The notes beneath the pieces were generated by a model. The model did not search any database. It was not told the DNA's origin and saw only the letters and a program-made list of their open reading frames with translations. From the NCBI GenBank assembly GCA_012522855.1, contig JAAYJQ010000012.1:167476-231475 (forward strand): 64,000 nucleotides of DNA, given 5' to 3'. The stretch's first letter is position 1. Every line of letters starts with the position of its first letter. Source of the DNA: Bacteroidales bacterium (GTDB lineage Bacteria > Bacteroidota > Bacteroidia > Bacteroidales > UBA932). Positions 43,644-53,237 of this stretch are shown here, piece by piece. Made by a program: the position numbers and the translations under genes.

Positions 43644-46600
43644 TAGAATGAGAGATTGATACCGAAGGAATAGGTCGTCGGGGAGGGATAACGTCCGTTG
43701 TCCAGCCCGTAGGTGAGACCGGAGGAGTCCTGGGTGCTGGCGCCCACTTCCGGGTCGTAGCCGGTGTACCGGGTGAAGGTGCAGAGATTCTGGATGTTCA
43801 TGTAGACCCGCAGGTTATCGATGTGGATCTTCTCCAGAAATCTTCTCGGAAGATTGTAACCGAGCGCGATGTTCCGGATGCGGAGGTAGGAGCCGTCTTC
43901 GACGTAGCGGTCGCTGATGCGGTTGTTGTCGTTCGGGTCGTTGATCGAGGCGCGGGGGATCCGGGCGCCGGGATTGATGACCTTGACATTGTCGATGTGG
44001 TTGAACCACTTGCTGCCGTCGGCATAGACGATGTCCGGATCGATCGGCGCGAGACGCGCGCGTTCGGAAACGGAATTCAGCTGGTTGGTCCATGCGCTGT
44101 TCATGTGCGTGATGGTCAGCGAGTTGTAGTTCAGGATCTTGTTCCCGAAGGATCCGTTGATGAAAATGTTCAGATCCAAGTTCTTGTAACGGAAGGTGTT
44201 GCTCCAGCCGTAGGTGAACTTCGGAAGCGGGGATCCGATGTCCGTGCGGTCTTTTTCGTTGATGACGCCGTCCTTGTTGAGATCGACATATTTGAGGTCG
44301 CCCACCCACACGGTGTTGTTCCGGTTGAAGACGCCGTCGGAAGGATACTTCTCGGCCTTCGGCGAGTTTTCAATGTCATCCAGCGAAGCGTAGACGCCGG
44401 CCACTTTGTAGCCGTAGAAATTGTAGAGCGGTTTTCCGATTTCGGAGACCGCGACAACGTCGCTCCACTGACCGTAGCCGATCAGCGCGGCGTTCGATGT
44501 TTCGGACAGGCTCACGAGTTTGTTCTTGTTGAATGAAATCTGGAAGTTGCCCGACCAGGAGAAATCCCGCGTGGCGATCGGTTCGCCCCCGACGGAAATT
44601 TCCAGCCCCTTGTTCTCGATGCTGCCGTAGTTTCCCTTCGGAGAGGCCAGCGCGGAGGATGGGTTGCCCTGCGTTCCCATGTAGGACGGCAGCTGCATGG
44701 ACATCAACATGTCGTTGGACTGCTTGTAGTAGGCATCGATCGTCACGGTCAGACGGTTATCCCAGAATCCGAGATCGAGACCGAGGTTGGTCTGTTCCTG
44801 GCTTTCCCAACGGATCGCCGTATTGGGAATATTGGCGGGGCGGTACCCCATGCCGAGCGCGGAAGGCATCCGGCTGATCGAGGCGCCCCAGGCGTAGGCT
44901 CCGATGTTGGAGTTGCCGGTCTGTCCCCAGCCCAGACGGAGTTTGCCGTTGGTGAGGATCGGCTTCAGGAATTCCAGGAATTTCTCGTTGGAGAAGCGCC
45001 AGGCGAAAGCAGCGGAATGGAAGCCTGCCCAGCGGTTTTCCGGACCGAAGTTCGAAGAACCATCGTATCGGAAGGTGTATGTGAGCAGGTATCGGTCATC
45101 ATAATTATAGGTTTCGCGCGTGAAGAAGGAGGCCATGGCCGATGAGCCGAAGCCGGCGCTGATCTGGGGCGTTCCGCCTCCGAGGGCGACGTTGTGGACC
45201 TCGTCAGAAGGAAAATCCGTGTTTGAACCGGCAAGGTAGTTCCACCGGGACTCCCACATTTCTTGTCCCAGCATGGCCGTGAAGGAATGCTTGCCGAGGG
45301 TGTTGGAGTAGGTGAGATAATTCTTGAACTGCCAGAAGGTATTGTCGTTTTTCTGGCGGCGCATGTTATTCTGGCTGCGCACCCAGCCGCCGAGATCAAC
45401 GAGCGGGCGGTAGCGGCTTGCTTCGGAGTGCCCGAGGTCAAAACCGACTTCACTTCTCCAGACGAGATGTTTCCAAGGGGTGATCTCCGAGTAGACGTTG
45501 CCGTTCAGTTTCTGTCTGCCGAGCAGGATTTCGTCCATCATCGCGAGCGCGACCGGGTTCGGAGAGGTGTAGCCTTCCCGGACTGTGGACGAATAGTTGC
45601 CGAAGACATCGTAGACGGGGATGTCGGGAATCGTATTCAGGGAGTAGTAGATGAGTCCATGGTCGGAATCGGCGAGTTTCAGGTCGTCGTTCGTGTTCGC
45701 GAAGGAAGCGTTTAAACCGAGTCTGAACCATGGCTTGAGTTGCACGTCCAGGTTGGTTCGCACGGAGAAACGGTCGAAATTCGAACCGATGATGGTACCT
45801 TCCTGGTTCATGAAAGAGCCGGAAATGTAGTACTGGACGCTTTCCGTCCCACCCTGGGCGCTGAGTTGATGCTGGTGCTGCAGCGCGGTCTGGAAGATTT
45901 CATCCTGCCAGTTGGTGCCGACGCCGAGCAACTCGGGGGAGGAATAATAAGGATTGCCCTCGTAAAGTTCCCCTTCCTCGACCAACTCATTGTTGAAGGC
46001 GGCATATTCCCGGAGATTCATCATATCCAGGCGGCGGGTCTGCCGGGAGATGGCTACCAGACCTTCATAGGTGAACCTGGCCGCCCCTGCTATGCCGCGC
46101 TTGGTCGTGATGAGCACGACGCCGTTCGCGCCCTGCGCGCCGTAGATGGCAGTCGCGGAAGCATCCTTGAGGATTTCCATGCTCACGATGTCGGAGGGGT
46201 TGATGGTGGAAAGGGGCGAGATCGTCGAGACCCTGCCGTTTCCGAGGGCATCACCCAGTCCAAACGAGGCGCCGGAATTGCCGCCGCCCTGCACGATCAC
46301 CCCGTCGATGACGTAGAGAGGTTCTGCATTGGCGTTGATCGTAGCTTGGCCGCGGACACGGATGCTGGAGGAAGAACCCGGGGCTCCGGATGTCTGCACG
46401 GCCGTTACGCCGGCAGCCCTTCCCTGGAACGCCTGGTCGAAGTTGGTAATGAGCGATCCTCTGAGGTCTTCCTCCTTCATCGAAACGGAGGCGCCTGCCA
46501 AGTCGCTTTTCTTCATTGTACCGTAACCGACCACGACCACCTCGTCGAGATACTCGGTGTCTTCCCGGAGGGTCACGTTAAAAATTGTACGGTTGCCGAT

Positions 46601-46843
46601 AGGAATTTCCTGCGTGGCATACCCGATGGATGAGAACACGAGGGTGGCGCCGGGTGCGACGCTGAGCCTGAAATACCCATCCAAGTCTGTCGTTGTCCCG
46701 TTGGCCGTGCCTTTCTCGATCACGCTGGCTCCGACAATCGGGCCGATCTGATCGCGCGCAGAACCGCTTACATCGACTTTCTGGGCCATCATGCTGACGC
46801 TGACCAGCAATGCGGTCAAGCAAGCAAGCAACTTACTTCTCAT
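43643..46843 (-). CDS. SusC/RagA-type TonB-dependent oligosaccharide transporter
   Basis: 1066 residues. Signal peptide MRSKLLACLTALLVSVSMMAQ, a carboxypeptidase-regulatory-like domain (residues about 22-100), TonB box DEVVVVGYGTMKKSDLAG, plug domain with NPSDIVSMEILKDASATAIYG, and a 22-strand barrel ending TTYSFGINLSF. It imports mannan-derived oligosaccharides across the outer membrane using TonB energy. First gene of the PUL operon. The promoter at 46914-46921 has an adjoining GC-rich palindrome. Confidence 0.96.
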   Translation of the reverse strand: MRSKLLACLTALLVSVSMMAQKVDVSGSARDQIGPIVGASVIEKGTANGTTTDLDGYFRLSVAPGATLVFSSIGYATQEIPIGNRTIFNVTLREDTEYLDEVVVVGYGTMKKSDLAGASVSMKEEDLRGSLITNFDQAFQGRAAGVTAVQTSGAPGSSSSIRVRGQATINANAEPLYVIDGVIVQGGGNSGASFGLGDALGNGRVSTISPLSTINPSDIVSMEILKDASATAIYGAQGANGVVLITTKRGIAGAARFTYEGLVAISRQTRRLDMMNLREYAAFNNELVEEGELYEGNPYYSSPELLGVGTNWQDEIFQTALQHQHQLSAQGGTESVQYYISGSFMNQEGTIIGSNFDRFSVRTNLDVQLKPWFRLGLNASFANTNDDLKLADSDHGLIYYSLNTIPDIPVYDVFGNYSSTVREGYTSPNPVALAMMDEILLGRQKLNGNVYSEITPWKHLVWRSEVGFDLGHSEASRYRPLVDLGGWVRSQNNMRRQKNDNTFWQFKNYLTYSNTLGKHSFTAMLGQEMWESRWNYLAGSNTDFPSDEVHNVALGGGTPQISAGFGSSAMASFFTRETYNYDDRYLLTYTFRYDGSSNFGPENRWAGFHSAAFAWRFSNEKFLEFLKPILTNGKLRLGWGQTGNSNIGAYAWGASISRMPSALGMGYRPANIPNTAIRWESQEQTNLGLDLGFWDNRLTVTIDAYYKQSNDMLMSMQLPSYMGTQGNPSSALASPKGNYGSIENKGLEISVGGEPIATRDFSWSGNFQISFNKNKLVSLSETSNAALIGYGQWSDVVAVSEIGKPLYNFYGYKVAGVYASLDDIENSPKAEKYPSDGVFNRNNTVWVGDLKYVDLNKDGVINEKDRTDIGSPLPKFTYGWSNTFRYKNLDLNIFINGSFGNKILNYNSLTITHMNSAWTNQLNSVSERARLAPIDPDIVYADGSKWFNHIDNVKVINPGARIPRASINDPNDNNRISDRYVEDGSYLRIRNIALGYNLPRRFLEKIHIDNLRVYMNIQNLCTFTRYTGYDPEVGASTQDSSGLTYGLDNGRYPSPTTYSFGINLSF

Positions 46844-46913
46844 GTTTGATGGATTAGTGTTTATTGTTAAGAAAAATATATGTGTGTTATCAACTGTCTA
46901 GTTTTTCCAGTAG

Positions 46914-46921
46914 CAAAGTTA
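46914..46921 (-). promoter_or_regulatory. -7 element of the susC promoter
   Basis: TAACTTTG on the minus strand, about 70 bases before the susC ATG, matches TAnnTTTG. The -33 position reads CTTG, 20 nt upstream. Confidence 0.6.
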
Positions 46922-46937
46922 GGGGCCCAAAGGCCCC
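46922..46937. promoter_or_regulatory. GGGGCC-4-GGCCCC dyad inside the susC promoter spacer
   Basis: A perfect 6+6 inverted repeat with CAAA in the middle fills the space immediately upstream of the -7 element. This is the place where a bound protein would block or assist RNA polymerase. It is a candidate operator for the PUL regulator or a carbon-control protein. Confidence 0.5.
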
Positions 46938-46977
46938 GAATCAAGTATTATTTTATCAAGAATTGCAAAAAAATAGA

Positions 46978-47853
46978 CTAAACTATGATTTTTGTCTTCT
47001 TGTAGAGCTGGCGGAACTCGCGGGGAGAGACCCCGCGCCGGGCTTTGAAGACGCGGTTGAAATTGGAAAGGTTGTTGAAGCCGCAGGAATAGCAGATCTC
47101 GGAGATGTTCTGCGTGCTGTCTACCAGGGCTCTGGCGGCGTTGCCGAGGCGGATGTCGTTGATATAGGCGGTCAGGGTTTTGTTCGTGTGCTCCTTGAAG
47201 AAGCGGCTTAAGGCGCTGGGGCTCATGCCGACGATTCCGGCCAGTTCCTTCAGTCCGAGATCTTCCGTGTAATGCGTGTTGATGTATTCCTTCACTTTCA
47301 TCAACCGGCTGCTTTCCCGCGTCCTCGGTGCATGGGAGAAAGAACTGCTGGCCAAGGTCTTGCCTTCAAATCCCGAGAGACTGTACAGGATCATCAGGCA
47401 GTTGATGAACTGGATGAAGCTGTCTTTTTCCGAGGCGACGCCGTCCAGAAAATGGTAGACTTTGAGGATGGCTTCGGGCGGAAAGGACAGCCCGTGACGC
47501 GCCTTTTCCATCATCCGGTTGATCCGGGCGAACTGCGTCTTGGACAGCAGGATGCTCTGCACCAGATCGGGCGCGAATTGGATCGTGATTTCGCGGATGT
47601 CCTCTGACTTGCAGTCTCCCTGTTCCCATACATGTTCCAGGTTTTCAGCTCCGATGAGCACCAGATCCAGCTCCCCGATCGTTTCAACGCTGTCTCCCAC
47701 GATGCGCCGAACCCCTTTTCCGCCCTGGACGAAGTTCAATTCGAACTCTCGGTGCCGATGGAGGGGATAGGTGAATTCGCTCTTGTGTCTTTCAACGATA
47801 TAGAAACAATCCTTCTGCGAAAGGTTGATCACTTCTGAGAGTACGGTAGACAT
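46978..47853 (-). CDS. AraC-family transcriptional regulator of the mannan PUL
   Basis: 291 residues from ATG 47853; the track start at 47970 would run through the promoter region. An N-terminal cupin-like sensor (YPLHRHREFELNFVQGGKGVRR) is joined to a C-terminal double HTH: LGLKELAGIVGMSPSALSRFFKEHTNKT and ISEICYSCGFNNLSNFNRVFKARRGVSPREFR. It is adjacent to and co-oriented with susC and divergent from the epimerase gene, so control of both is likely. A disaccharide such as mannobiose is a reasonable but unproven ligand. Confidence 0.93.
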   Translation of the reverse strand: MSTVLSEVINLSQKDCFYIVERHKSEFTYPLHRHREFELNFVQGGKGVRRIVGDSVETIGELDLVLIGAENLEHVWEQGDCKSEDIREITIQFAPDLVQSILLSKTQFARINRMMEKARHGLSFPPEAILKVYHFLDGVASEKDSFIQFINCLMILYSLSGFEGKTLASSSFSHAPRTRESSRLMKVKEYINTHYTEDLGLKELAGIVGMSPSALSRFFKEHTNKTLTAYINDIRLGNAARALVDSTQNISEICYSCGFNNLSNFNRVFKARRGVSPREFRQLYKKTKIIV

Positions 47854-47884
47854 CGGAATCGTGCTTGGTGGTTTTGACAATATT

Positions 47885-47932
47885 ATGCAAATTTTTCGAA
47901 ATATTGATACTTTTTTATCAATTATTTTGCAT
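47885..47932. promoter_or_regulatory. Overlapping dyads between the AraC and epimerase genes
   Basis: ATTGATA-6-TATCAAT (47903-47922) lies within a wider pair ATGCAAA (47885-47891) and TTTGCAT (47926-47932). The two dyads are not concentric. They occupy the short divergent intergenic region and are candidate operators. Confidence 0.45.
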
Positions 47933-47969
47933 CCTGTGTGCCGAACGCGGATCGTAAGGGGGATTTTCA

Positions 47970-47977
47970 TACCTTTG
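47970..47977 (+). promoter_or_regulatory. -7 element directly before the epimerase start
   Basis: TACCTTTG matches TAnnTTTG and ends only four bases before the ATG at 47982. If used, the mRNA would be leaderless or nearly so. No -33 TTTG is visible. Confidence 0.35.
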
Positions 47978-47981
47978 GGAT

Positions 47982-49181
47982 ATGGATGCCCAGCAACTGA
48001 AAATTGAAGTCGGACAAGAGCTTACTCGGAACATTCTCCCGTTCTGGATGAACCGTTTCGCGGATCCCCGCGGCGGATGGTACGGAAGGATGGACGGGAA
48101 AGGAAAGATCTGGCCGGACGCCCCGAAGGGAGCTGTTCTGAACGCAAGGATACTTTGGACCTTTTCCTCTGCGTTCCGTCTGTTGGGTGACGCAGCCTAC
48201 CGCAGAGCTGCGGATGAGGCCTGCATACAGGTCCGCGCGCGCTTTGTGGATCCGGAATATGGCGGAGTCGTGTGGAGTGTGGATGCGGACGGCAGTCCGC
48301 TGGACACGCGGAAGCAGTTTTATGCGATCGCTTTCGCCATCTACGGCTTTTCGGAATATTACAGGGCTACAGGGGAGGCGGAAGCCCTGCAGACTGCGGT
48401 TGAGCTTTATCGCGTAGTGGAGGCCCACAGTTTCGACCGGAATCAGAACGGCTACATCGAGGCGCGCGCGCGGGATTGGAAACCGATCGCGGATATGCGG
48501 TTGTCTGAAAAGGACAGGAACGAGGCCAGGACGATGAATACCCATCTGCATATTCTTGAAGCCTACACTTCTCTGTACCGTGTCTGGAAGGATATCTCTC
48601 TTTCGGAGCGGCTACGGAATCTCCTGAGGATCTTCGTGGACCGCATCGTGCGCCCTGACGGCCATCTGGGCCTTTTCTTTGACGAGGAATGGAACCTGCG
48701 CGCGCGGACGGTTTCCTACGGGCACGACATCGAGGCATCCTGGCTCCTTCCGGAGGCGGCGGAAACCCTCGGTGATCCGGCGCTCTGCCGCGAAGTGCAG
48801 GCGGTTTCCGAGCGGATTGCCGCTGCAGCGATGGAAGGTTTCACTCCGGAAGGTGGAATGATCAACGAGCGGGACCCGGAAACGGGCCGCTTGGATGCCA
48901 ACCGGGACTGGTGGGTGCAAGCCGAGACCGTGCTGGGTTGCCTGAACCAGTTCCGAACCACGGGAGTGACGAAATGGCAGGATGCCGCCTTTAGGGAATG
49001 GCAGTTTGTCAAGTCTCGGCTCCGTCATCCGGACGGAGAGTGGTATTGGGCTGTGAACGAGGACGATAGCCTCGACACGGAACACGATCTCGCCGGATTT
49101 TGGAAGTGCCCTTACCACAACGGGCGCATGTGTATGGAAATCCTCGAAAAGTCATCGGGAAAGCGGGTACTTAATTTGTAA
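47982..49181 (+). CDS. AGE-family cellobiose/mannobiose 2-epimerase
   Basis: 399 residues, typical length. The (alpha/alpha)6 family motifs are present: GGWYGRMDGKGK, LNARILWTFSSAFRL, YGHDIEASWLL and FWKCPYHNGRMCMEI, with the catalytic His residues in the last two. It epimerises C2 of the reducing sugar, turning mannobiose into mannosyl-glucose for the GH130 enzyme and interconverting cellobiose and glucosyl-mannose. No signal peptide, so cytoplasmic. It is divergent from the regulator and separated from the PUL operon, but belongs to the same pathway. Confidence 0.93.
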   Translation: MDAQQLKIEVGQELTRNILPFWMNRFADPRGGWYGRMDGKGKIWPDAPKGAVLNARILWTFSSAFRLLGDAAYRRAADEACIQVRARFVDPEYGGVVWSVDADGSPLDTRKQFYAIAFAIYGFSEYYRATGEAEALQTAVELYRVVEAHSFDRNQNGYIEARARDWKPIADMRLSEKDRNEARTMNTHLHILEAYTSLYRVWKDISLSERLRNLLRIFVDRIVRPDGHLGLFFDEEWNLRARTVSYGHDIEASWLLPEAAETLGDPALCREVQAVSERIAAAAMEGFTPEGGMINERDPETGRLDANRDWWVQAETVLGCLNQFRTTGVTKWQDAAFREWQFVKSRLRHPDGEWYWAVNEDDSLDTEHDLAGFWKCPYHNGRMCMEILEKSSGKRVLNL

Positions 49182-49206
49182 AATTCTGTGAATATTCCTA
49201 AATTTG
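49175..49206 (+). promoter_or_regulatory. Consensus promoter of secA
   Basis: TTTG (49175-49178), 20-nt spacer, TAAATTTG (49199-49206): a full match to the Bacteroidetes consensus, 31 bases before the secA ATG. Confidence 0.8.
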
Positions 49207-49237
49207 TAGAATCGAGATTCAGAGAAAATAGGCACCC

Positions 49238-52200
49238 ATGTCAGTATCGAATATTCTTAAAAAAATCTTCGGTTCCAAGTCGGACCGGGATATGAAGCAG
49301 GTTAAACCCACCTTGGACAAGGTCCTCGCCGCGTTCGGCGAGATTGACCGGCTTTCGAACGACGATCTGAGGGCGCGTACGCAGGAACTGCGGGCGAAGG
49401 TGCTGGCGGTCGAGGCTCCGTTCGAACAGCGGATGGAGGAGATCAAGGCCCAGTTGGAAGAGGATATCCCCGTCAATGAGAAAGAGGCGCTTGCAACGGA
49501 ATCGGACAAGTTGGTGAAGGAGGAGGACGAAGCGATCGAGAAGGTGCTGCTGGAAATCTTGCCGGAGGCATTTTCCATCATGAAATCGACCGCCCGGCGC
49601 TTTACGGAGAATGAGACAATCGAGGTGACGGCGACGGATTTCGACAAGGATCTAAGCATCCATCACGACTTTGTCCGGATCGACGGAGACAAGGCGATCT
49701 ATCGGAACCACTGGATGGCTGGAGGCAACGAGATTGTCTGGGACATGATCCATTATGATGTCCAGCTGATCGGCGGAATCATCCTGCATCAGGGCAAGAT
49801 CGCCGAAATGGCCACGGGAGAAGGAAAGACCCTTGTTGCCACTCTGCCCGTGTTTCTGAACGCGCTGGCCGGCAAAGGCGTCCACATCGTTACGGTCAAC
49901 GACTATCTGTCCAAGCGAGATTCGGAGTGGATGGGCCCGCTGTACATGTTCCACGGGCTCTCCGTGGATTGCATTGACAAGCACGAACCGAACAGCGATT
50001 CCCGCAAGAAAGCATACAACTGTGACATCACCTTCGGCACCAACAACGAATTCGGTTTCGACTACCTTCGCGACAACATGGCCGTCCGCAGCGAAGACCT
50101 TGTGCAGCGGAAGCATCACTATGCCATTGTCGACGAGGTTGACTCGGTGTTGATCGATGACGCCCGTACCCCGCTTATCATTTCCGGCCCGGTACCCAAG
50201 GCCGAGGACGACGAACAGTTCATGGCCTTCCGGCCCTACGTCGAAACCCTGTATCAGAAGCAGCGCAGCCTCGTCAACCAGATTCTGAACGAGGCCAAAA
50301 AAACCATCGCCTCCGGTGACGAAACGGAAGGCGGCAAGCTCTTGCTGCGGGCGCACAAGGGACTTCCCAAGTACCAGCCGCTCATCAAGTTCCTCAGCGA
50401 ACCGGGCATGAAGCAACTTCTCCAGAAGACGGAGAATTTCTATCTCCAGGACAACGAACGGGAAATGCCTGTGGTCACCGATCCGCTCTATTTCGTGATC
50501 AAAGAGCAGCAACATTCCGTGGATCTGACCGACAAGGGACACGACGTTCTGGCGCATGCGGTGTCCGAGCCGAATTTCTTCGTGCTCCCGGATGTCGGCA
50601 GCGAGATCGCGGAGATCCAGAAGAATGAAGCCCTCACGCTTGTCGAGAAGCAAGAGAAGAAGGACGCCCTCATGGAGGACTATGCCTTGAAGAGCGAACG
50701 CGTTCACACCATGATCCAACTTTTGAAGGCCTATGCGATGTTCCAGAAGGATGTCGACTACATCATCGTGGACAACAAGGTCAAGATCGTGGACGAGCAG
50801 ACGGGCCGTATCATGGAAGGCCGGCGCTGGAGCGACGGACTCCACCAGGCCGTTGAAGCCAAGGAAAATGTAAAGGTGGAGGCCGCCACCCAGACCTTCG
50901 CGACCATCACCCTCCAGAACTATTTCAGGATGTACCACAAGCTGGCCGGCATGACCGGTACGGCGGAAACCGAAGCGGGTGAGTTCTGGTCGATCTACAA
51001 GCTGGACGTCGTCGTGATCCCGACCAACCGGCCCGTCATCCGGGACGACAGGGATGACAAGATCTATAAAACCAAAAAGGCCAAATATGCCGCCGTCATC
51101 AGCCGTGTCTCGGAATTGACCAAGGAGGGCAGGCCGGTGCTTGTCGGCACCACGGATGTCGAAACCTCCGAACTCCTGAGCCGCATGCTGAAGTTCAGCG
51201 GCATCAAGCACAATGTGCTGAATGCGAAGGAGCATGCCCGCGAGGCTGAGATCGTCGCCCAGGCCGGGCAGACATCCTCGGTCACCATTGCCACCAACAT
51301 GGCGGGTCGTGGAACCGACATCAAGCTTTCGCCTGAGGTTCGCACAGCCGGTGGACTTGCCATCGTCGGGACGGAGCGCCATGATAGCCGGCGGGTGGAC
51401 CGCCAGCTCCGCGGACGCGCGGGACGTCAGGGAGATCCGGGATCCTCTGAATTTTATGTGTCCCTGGAGGACAAACTCATGCGCCTCTTCGGATCGGAGC
51501 GGATCGCCGGGGTTGTCGACAAACTCGGCATGCAGGACGATGAGGCCCTGGAAAGCGGGATGCTTTCCAGTTCCATAGAGAAGGCACAGCGGAAGGTGGA
51601 GGAGAACAACTTCGGCATCCGCAAGCGTTTGCTTGAATATGACGATGTGATGAACTATCAACGCGAGGCCGTGTATGCCCGCCGCCGCAACGCTCTTTCC
51701 GGAGAAAGGATCGAAATCGATGTCATGAATATGATGATCGATACCGCTTCACTCATCGCGGACAAGGCGGAAGGGATGTCGTACGAGGATTTCGAGGCGA
51801 GTGTGATGGCTCAGCTTTCCATTGACCTGGGCATCACGCCCGAGGAATTTGCGAATGCAAAGGGCAATGTGATTGCCGACAGTCTGTTCGTCCACATGCA
51901 GGAGGTTTATCGCCGCAGGATGGACGGACTTTCCGAAAAAGTCTATCCGATCCTCAAGCAGGTCTATGAGAAGCAGGGGAGCCTGTACCAGAACATCGCC
52001 ATTCCGATTTCCGACGGACGGAAGATGTTGACCTTGAGCGTGAATCTTGAAAAGGCCTACAACACGGAAGGCAAGGAAATCGCCAAGGCGCTCAGCCGTT
52101 CCATCATCCTCTATCAGATCGACGAGCATTGGAAACAGCATTTGCGTGACATGGACGACCTGCGTCAGAGCGTGCAGAACGCCGCTTACGAACAGAAGGA

Positions 52201-52522
52201 TCCGCTGGTCGTTTATAAACTCGAGAGCTACAACCTGTTTGCGGCGATGCTGGAGGAATTGAACCGGGATGTGCTTTCCTTCCTGCTCAGGGCTTTCGTC
52301 CCGCTGCGGGATGCCAATGAGGCCCGTCCGGCCCGTCCGTCTCTCCAGCAAAGGACCGACATGAGCCAGATGCGCGCCCAGCGCGACAACCTCTCGACAA
52401 ATGCGGAGCAGAAGGCGAAAGTTCCGGTGGTGCGCGCGGACAAGAAGATCGGCCGGAACGATCCTTGTCCTTGCGGTTCCGGCAAGAAATACAAGAACTG
52501 CCACGGCAGGGGACTTGTCTAG
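49238..52522 (+). CDS. secA: Preprotein translocase ATPase SecA
   Basis: 1094 residues, the long form usual in Bacteroidetes. It drives protein export through SecYEG. Walker [43 protein letters not shown] and [18 protein letters not shown] are intact. The C-terminal zinc motif is [14 protein letters not shown]. Insertions in the N-terminal 150 residues and after the preprotein-binding domain explain the extra length. It has its own promoter and is followed by the bactofilin gene 53 bases later. The 669-residue minus-strand ORF inside it is a shadow. Confidence 0.97.
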   Translation: MSVSNILKKIFGSKSDRDMKQVKPTLDKVLAAFGEIDRLSNDDLRARTQELRAKVLAVEAPFEQRMEEIKAQLEEDIPVNEKEALATESDKLVKEEDEAIEKVLLEILPEAFSIMKSTARRFTENETIEVTATDFDKDLSIHHDFVRIDGDKAIYRNHWMAGGNEIVWDMIHYDVQLIGGIILHQGKIAEMATGEGKTLVATLPVFLNALAGKGVHIVTVNDYLSKRDSEWMGPLYMFHGLSVDCIDKHEPNSDSRKKAYNCDITFGTNNEFGFDYLRDNMAVRSEDLVQRKHHYAIVDEVDSVLIDDARTPLIISGPVPKAEDDEQFMAFRPYVETLYQKQRSLVNQILNEAKKTIASGDETEGGKLLLRAHKGLPKYQPLIKFLSEPGMKQLLQKTENFYLQDNEREMPVVTDPLYFVIKEQQHSVDLTDKGHDVLAHAVSEPNFFVLPDVGSEIAEIQKNEALTLVEKQEKKDALMEDYALKSERVHTMIQLLKAYAMFQKDVDYIIVDNKVKIVDEQTGRIMEGRRWSDGLHQAVEAKENVKVEAATQTFATITLQNYFRMYHKLAGMTGTAETEAGEFWSIYKLDVVVIPTNRPVIRDDRDDKIYKTKKAKYAAVISRVSELTKEGRPVLVGTTDVETSELLSRMLKFSGIKHNVLNAKEHAREAEIVAQAGQTSSVTIATNMAGRGTDIKLSPEVRTAGGLAIVGTERHDSRRVDRQLRGRAGRQGDPGSSEFYVSLEDKLMRLFGSERIAGVVDKLGMQDDEALESGMLSSSIEKAQRKVEENNFGIRKRLLEYDDVMNYQREAVYARRRNALSGERIEIDVMNMMIDTASLIADKAEGMSYEDFEASVMAQLSIDLGITPEEFANAKGNVIADSLFVHMQEVYRRRMDGLSEKVYPILKQVYEKQGSLYQNIAIPISDGRKMLTLSVNLEKAYNTEGKEIAKALSRSIILYQIDEHWKQHLRDMDDLRQSVQNAAYEQKDPLVVYKLESYNLFAAMLEELNRDVLSFLLRAFVPLRDANEARPARPSLQQRTDMSQMRAQRDNLSTNAEQKAKVPVVRADKKIGRNDPCPCGSGKKYKNCHGRGLV

Positions 52523-52575
52523 CGGATTTTTTCCCGTGGCGAAAAGATCAAGGAATACAACAACACAGAACAAAA

Positions 52576-53046
52576 ATGGCTATAAATGTACAAAAACCTA
52601 CGGATCCTGCCTCCAGCGTCAACGACGTGAGCCGCATTTCTTCGGGATCCTGCATCAAAGGCGAAATCACTTCGCCGTACGACATTCGGATTGATGGTTG
52701 TTTCGAAGGCAAGGTCTGTTCCCAGACCAAGGTGGTGGTCGGAGAAAAAGCGGTCATCAAAGGCGACATCATCTGCAACAACGTGGATTTCTGGGGGAAA
52801 ATCGACGGCAATTTCTATGTAAAGGACACCCTTTCCCTGAAGGCGGCCTGCGAAGTAAACGGAGATCTCCACATCAAGCGCCTGCAGGTCGATCTCGATG
52901 CGAAGTTCAACGGCAGCTGCAAGATGATCACAGAAGAGGAGTTCGTGTCTTTGACCCGGAAGATATTTCCCGAAAACACGGTTGAGGGCGCGTCCGTGCC
53001 TGCCACGGATTCCGTGTTTACTAAAAAATCCGGGGACAAACATTAA
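52576..53046 (+). CDS. Bactofilin (polymer-forming cytoskeletal protein)
   Basis: 156 residues from ATG 52576 (MAINVQKPTDPASS). The track start 52465 overlaps secA and has no basis. The right-handed beta-helix repeats of DUF583 are clear: ISSGSCIKGEITSPYDIRIDG, GKVCSQTKVVVGEKAVIKGD, then VDFWGKIDGNFYVKDTLSL. Bactofilins form filaments at the membrane and help cell-shape or wall-related processes. It lies downstream of secA, likely in the same transcript. Confidence 0.88.
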   Translation: MAINVQKPTDPASSVNDVSRISSGSCIKGEITSPYDIRIDGCFEGKVCSQTKVVVGEKAVIKGDIICNNVDFWGKIDGNFYVKDTLSLKAACEVNGDLHIKRLQVDLDAKFNGSCKMITEEEFVSLTRKIFPENTVEGASVPATDSVFTKKSGDKH

Positions 53047-53047
53047 T

Positions 53048-53078
53048 TTTGCCAAATCGGCAAATATTCCTATATTTG
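53048..53078 (+). promoter_or_regulatory. Consensus promoter of tRNA-Gly
   Basis: TTTG (53048-53051), 19-nt spacer, TATATTTG (53071-53078), 16 bases before the tRNA start. Full match to the Bacteroidetes consensus. Confidence 0.75.
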
Positions 53079-53094
53079 TCATTACGGAATTGTT

Positions 53095-53167
53095 GCGGAA
53101 ATAGCTCAGTTGGTAGAGCGTTGGCTTCCCAAGCCGAAGGTCGCGAGTTCGAGACTCGTTTTCCGCT
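53095..53167 (+). tRNA. tRNA-Gly (anticodon CCC)
   Basis: A 73-base cloverleaf: acceptor GCGGAAA/TTTCCGC, D-arm GCTC..GAGC, anticodon stem TTGGC/GCCGA with loop TTCCCAA (anticodon CCC), T-arm GCGAG-TTCGAGA-CTCGT, discriminator T. The 3' CCA is not encoded. No duplicated tRNA end marking an integrated element was found nearby. Confidence 0.95.
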
Positions 53168-53177
53168 CGAAGATGTA

Positions 53178-53219
53178 ATGGTCTGTCTAACAATCGGTTA
53201 AGATTGATAGACAGACCAT
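53178..53219. terminator. 18-position stem-loop just after tRNA-Gly
   Basis: ATGGTCTGTCTA and TAGACAGACCAT pair perfectly over 12 bp. After one A-A mismatch a further CAATC/GATTG pairs around GGTTAA. It starts 10 bases after the tRNA. No T tract follows, so it may be a processing or bidirectional stop signal between the tRNA and the convergent gene at 53238. Confidence 0.55.
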
Positions 53220-53237
53220 ATTGCTTATCTCGTCGTT

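Noticed and set aside
49652-51661. 669-residue minus-strand ORF
   Set aside because: Antisense to secA, with no recognisable motifs.
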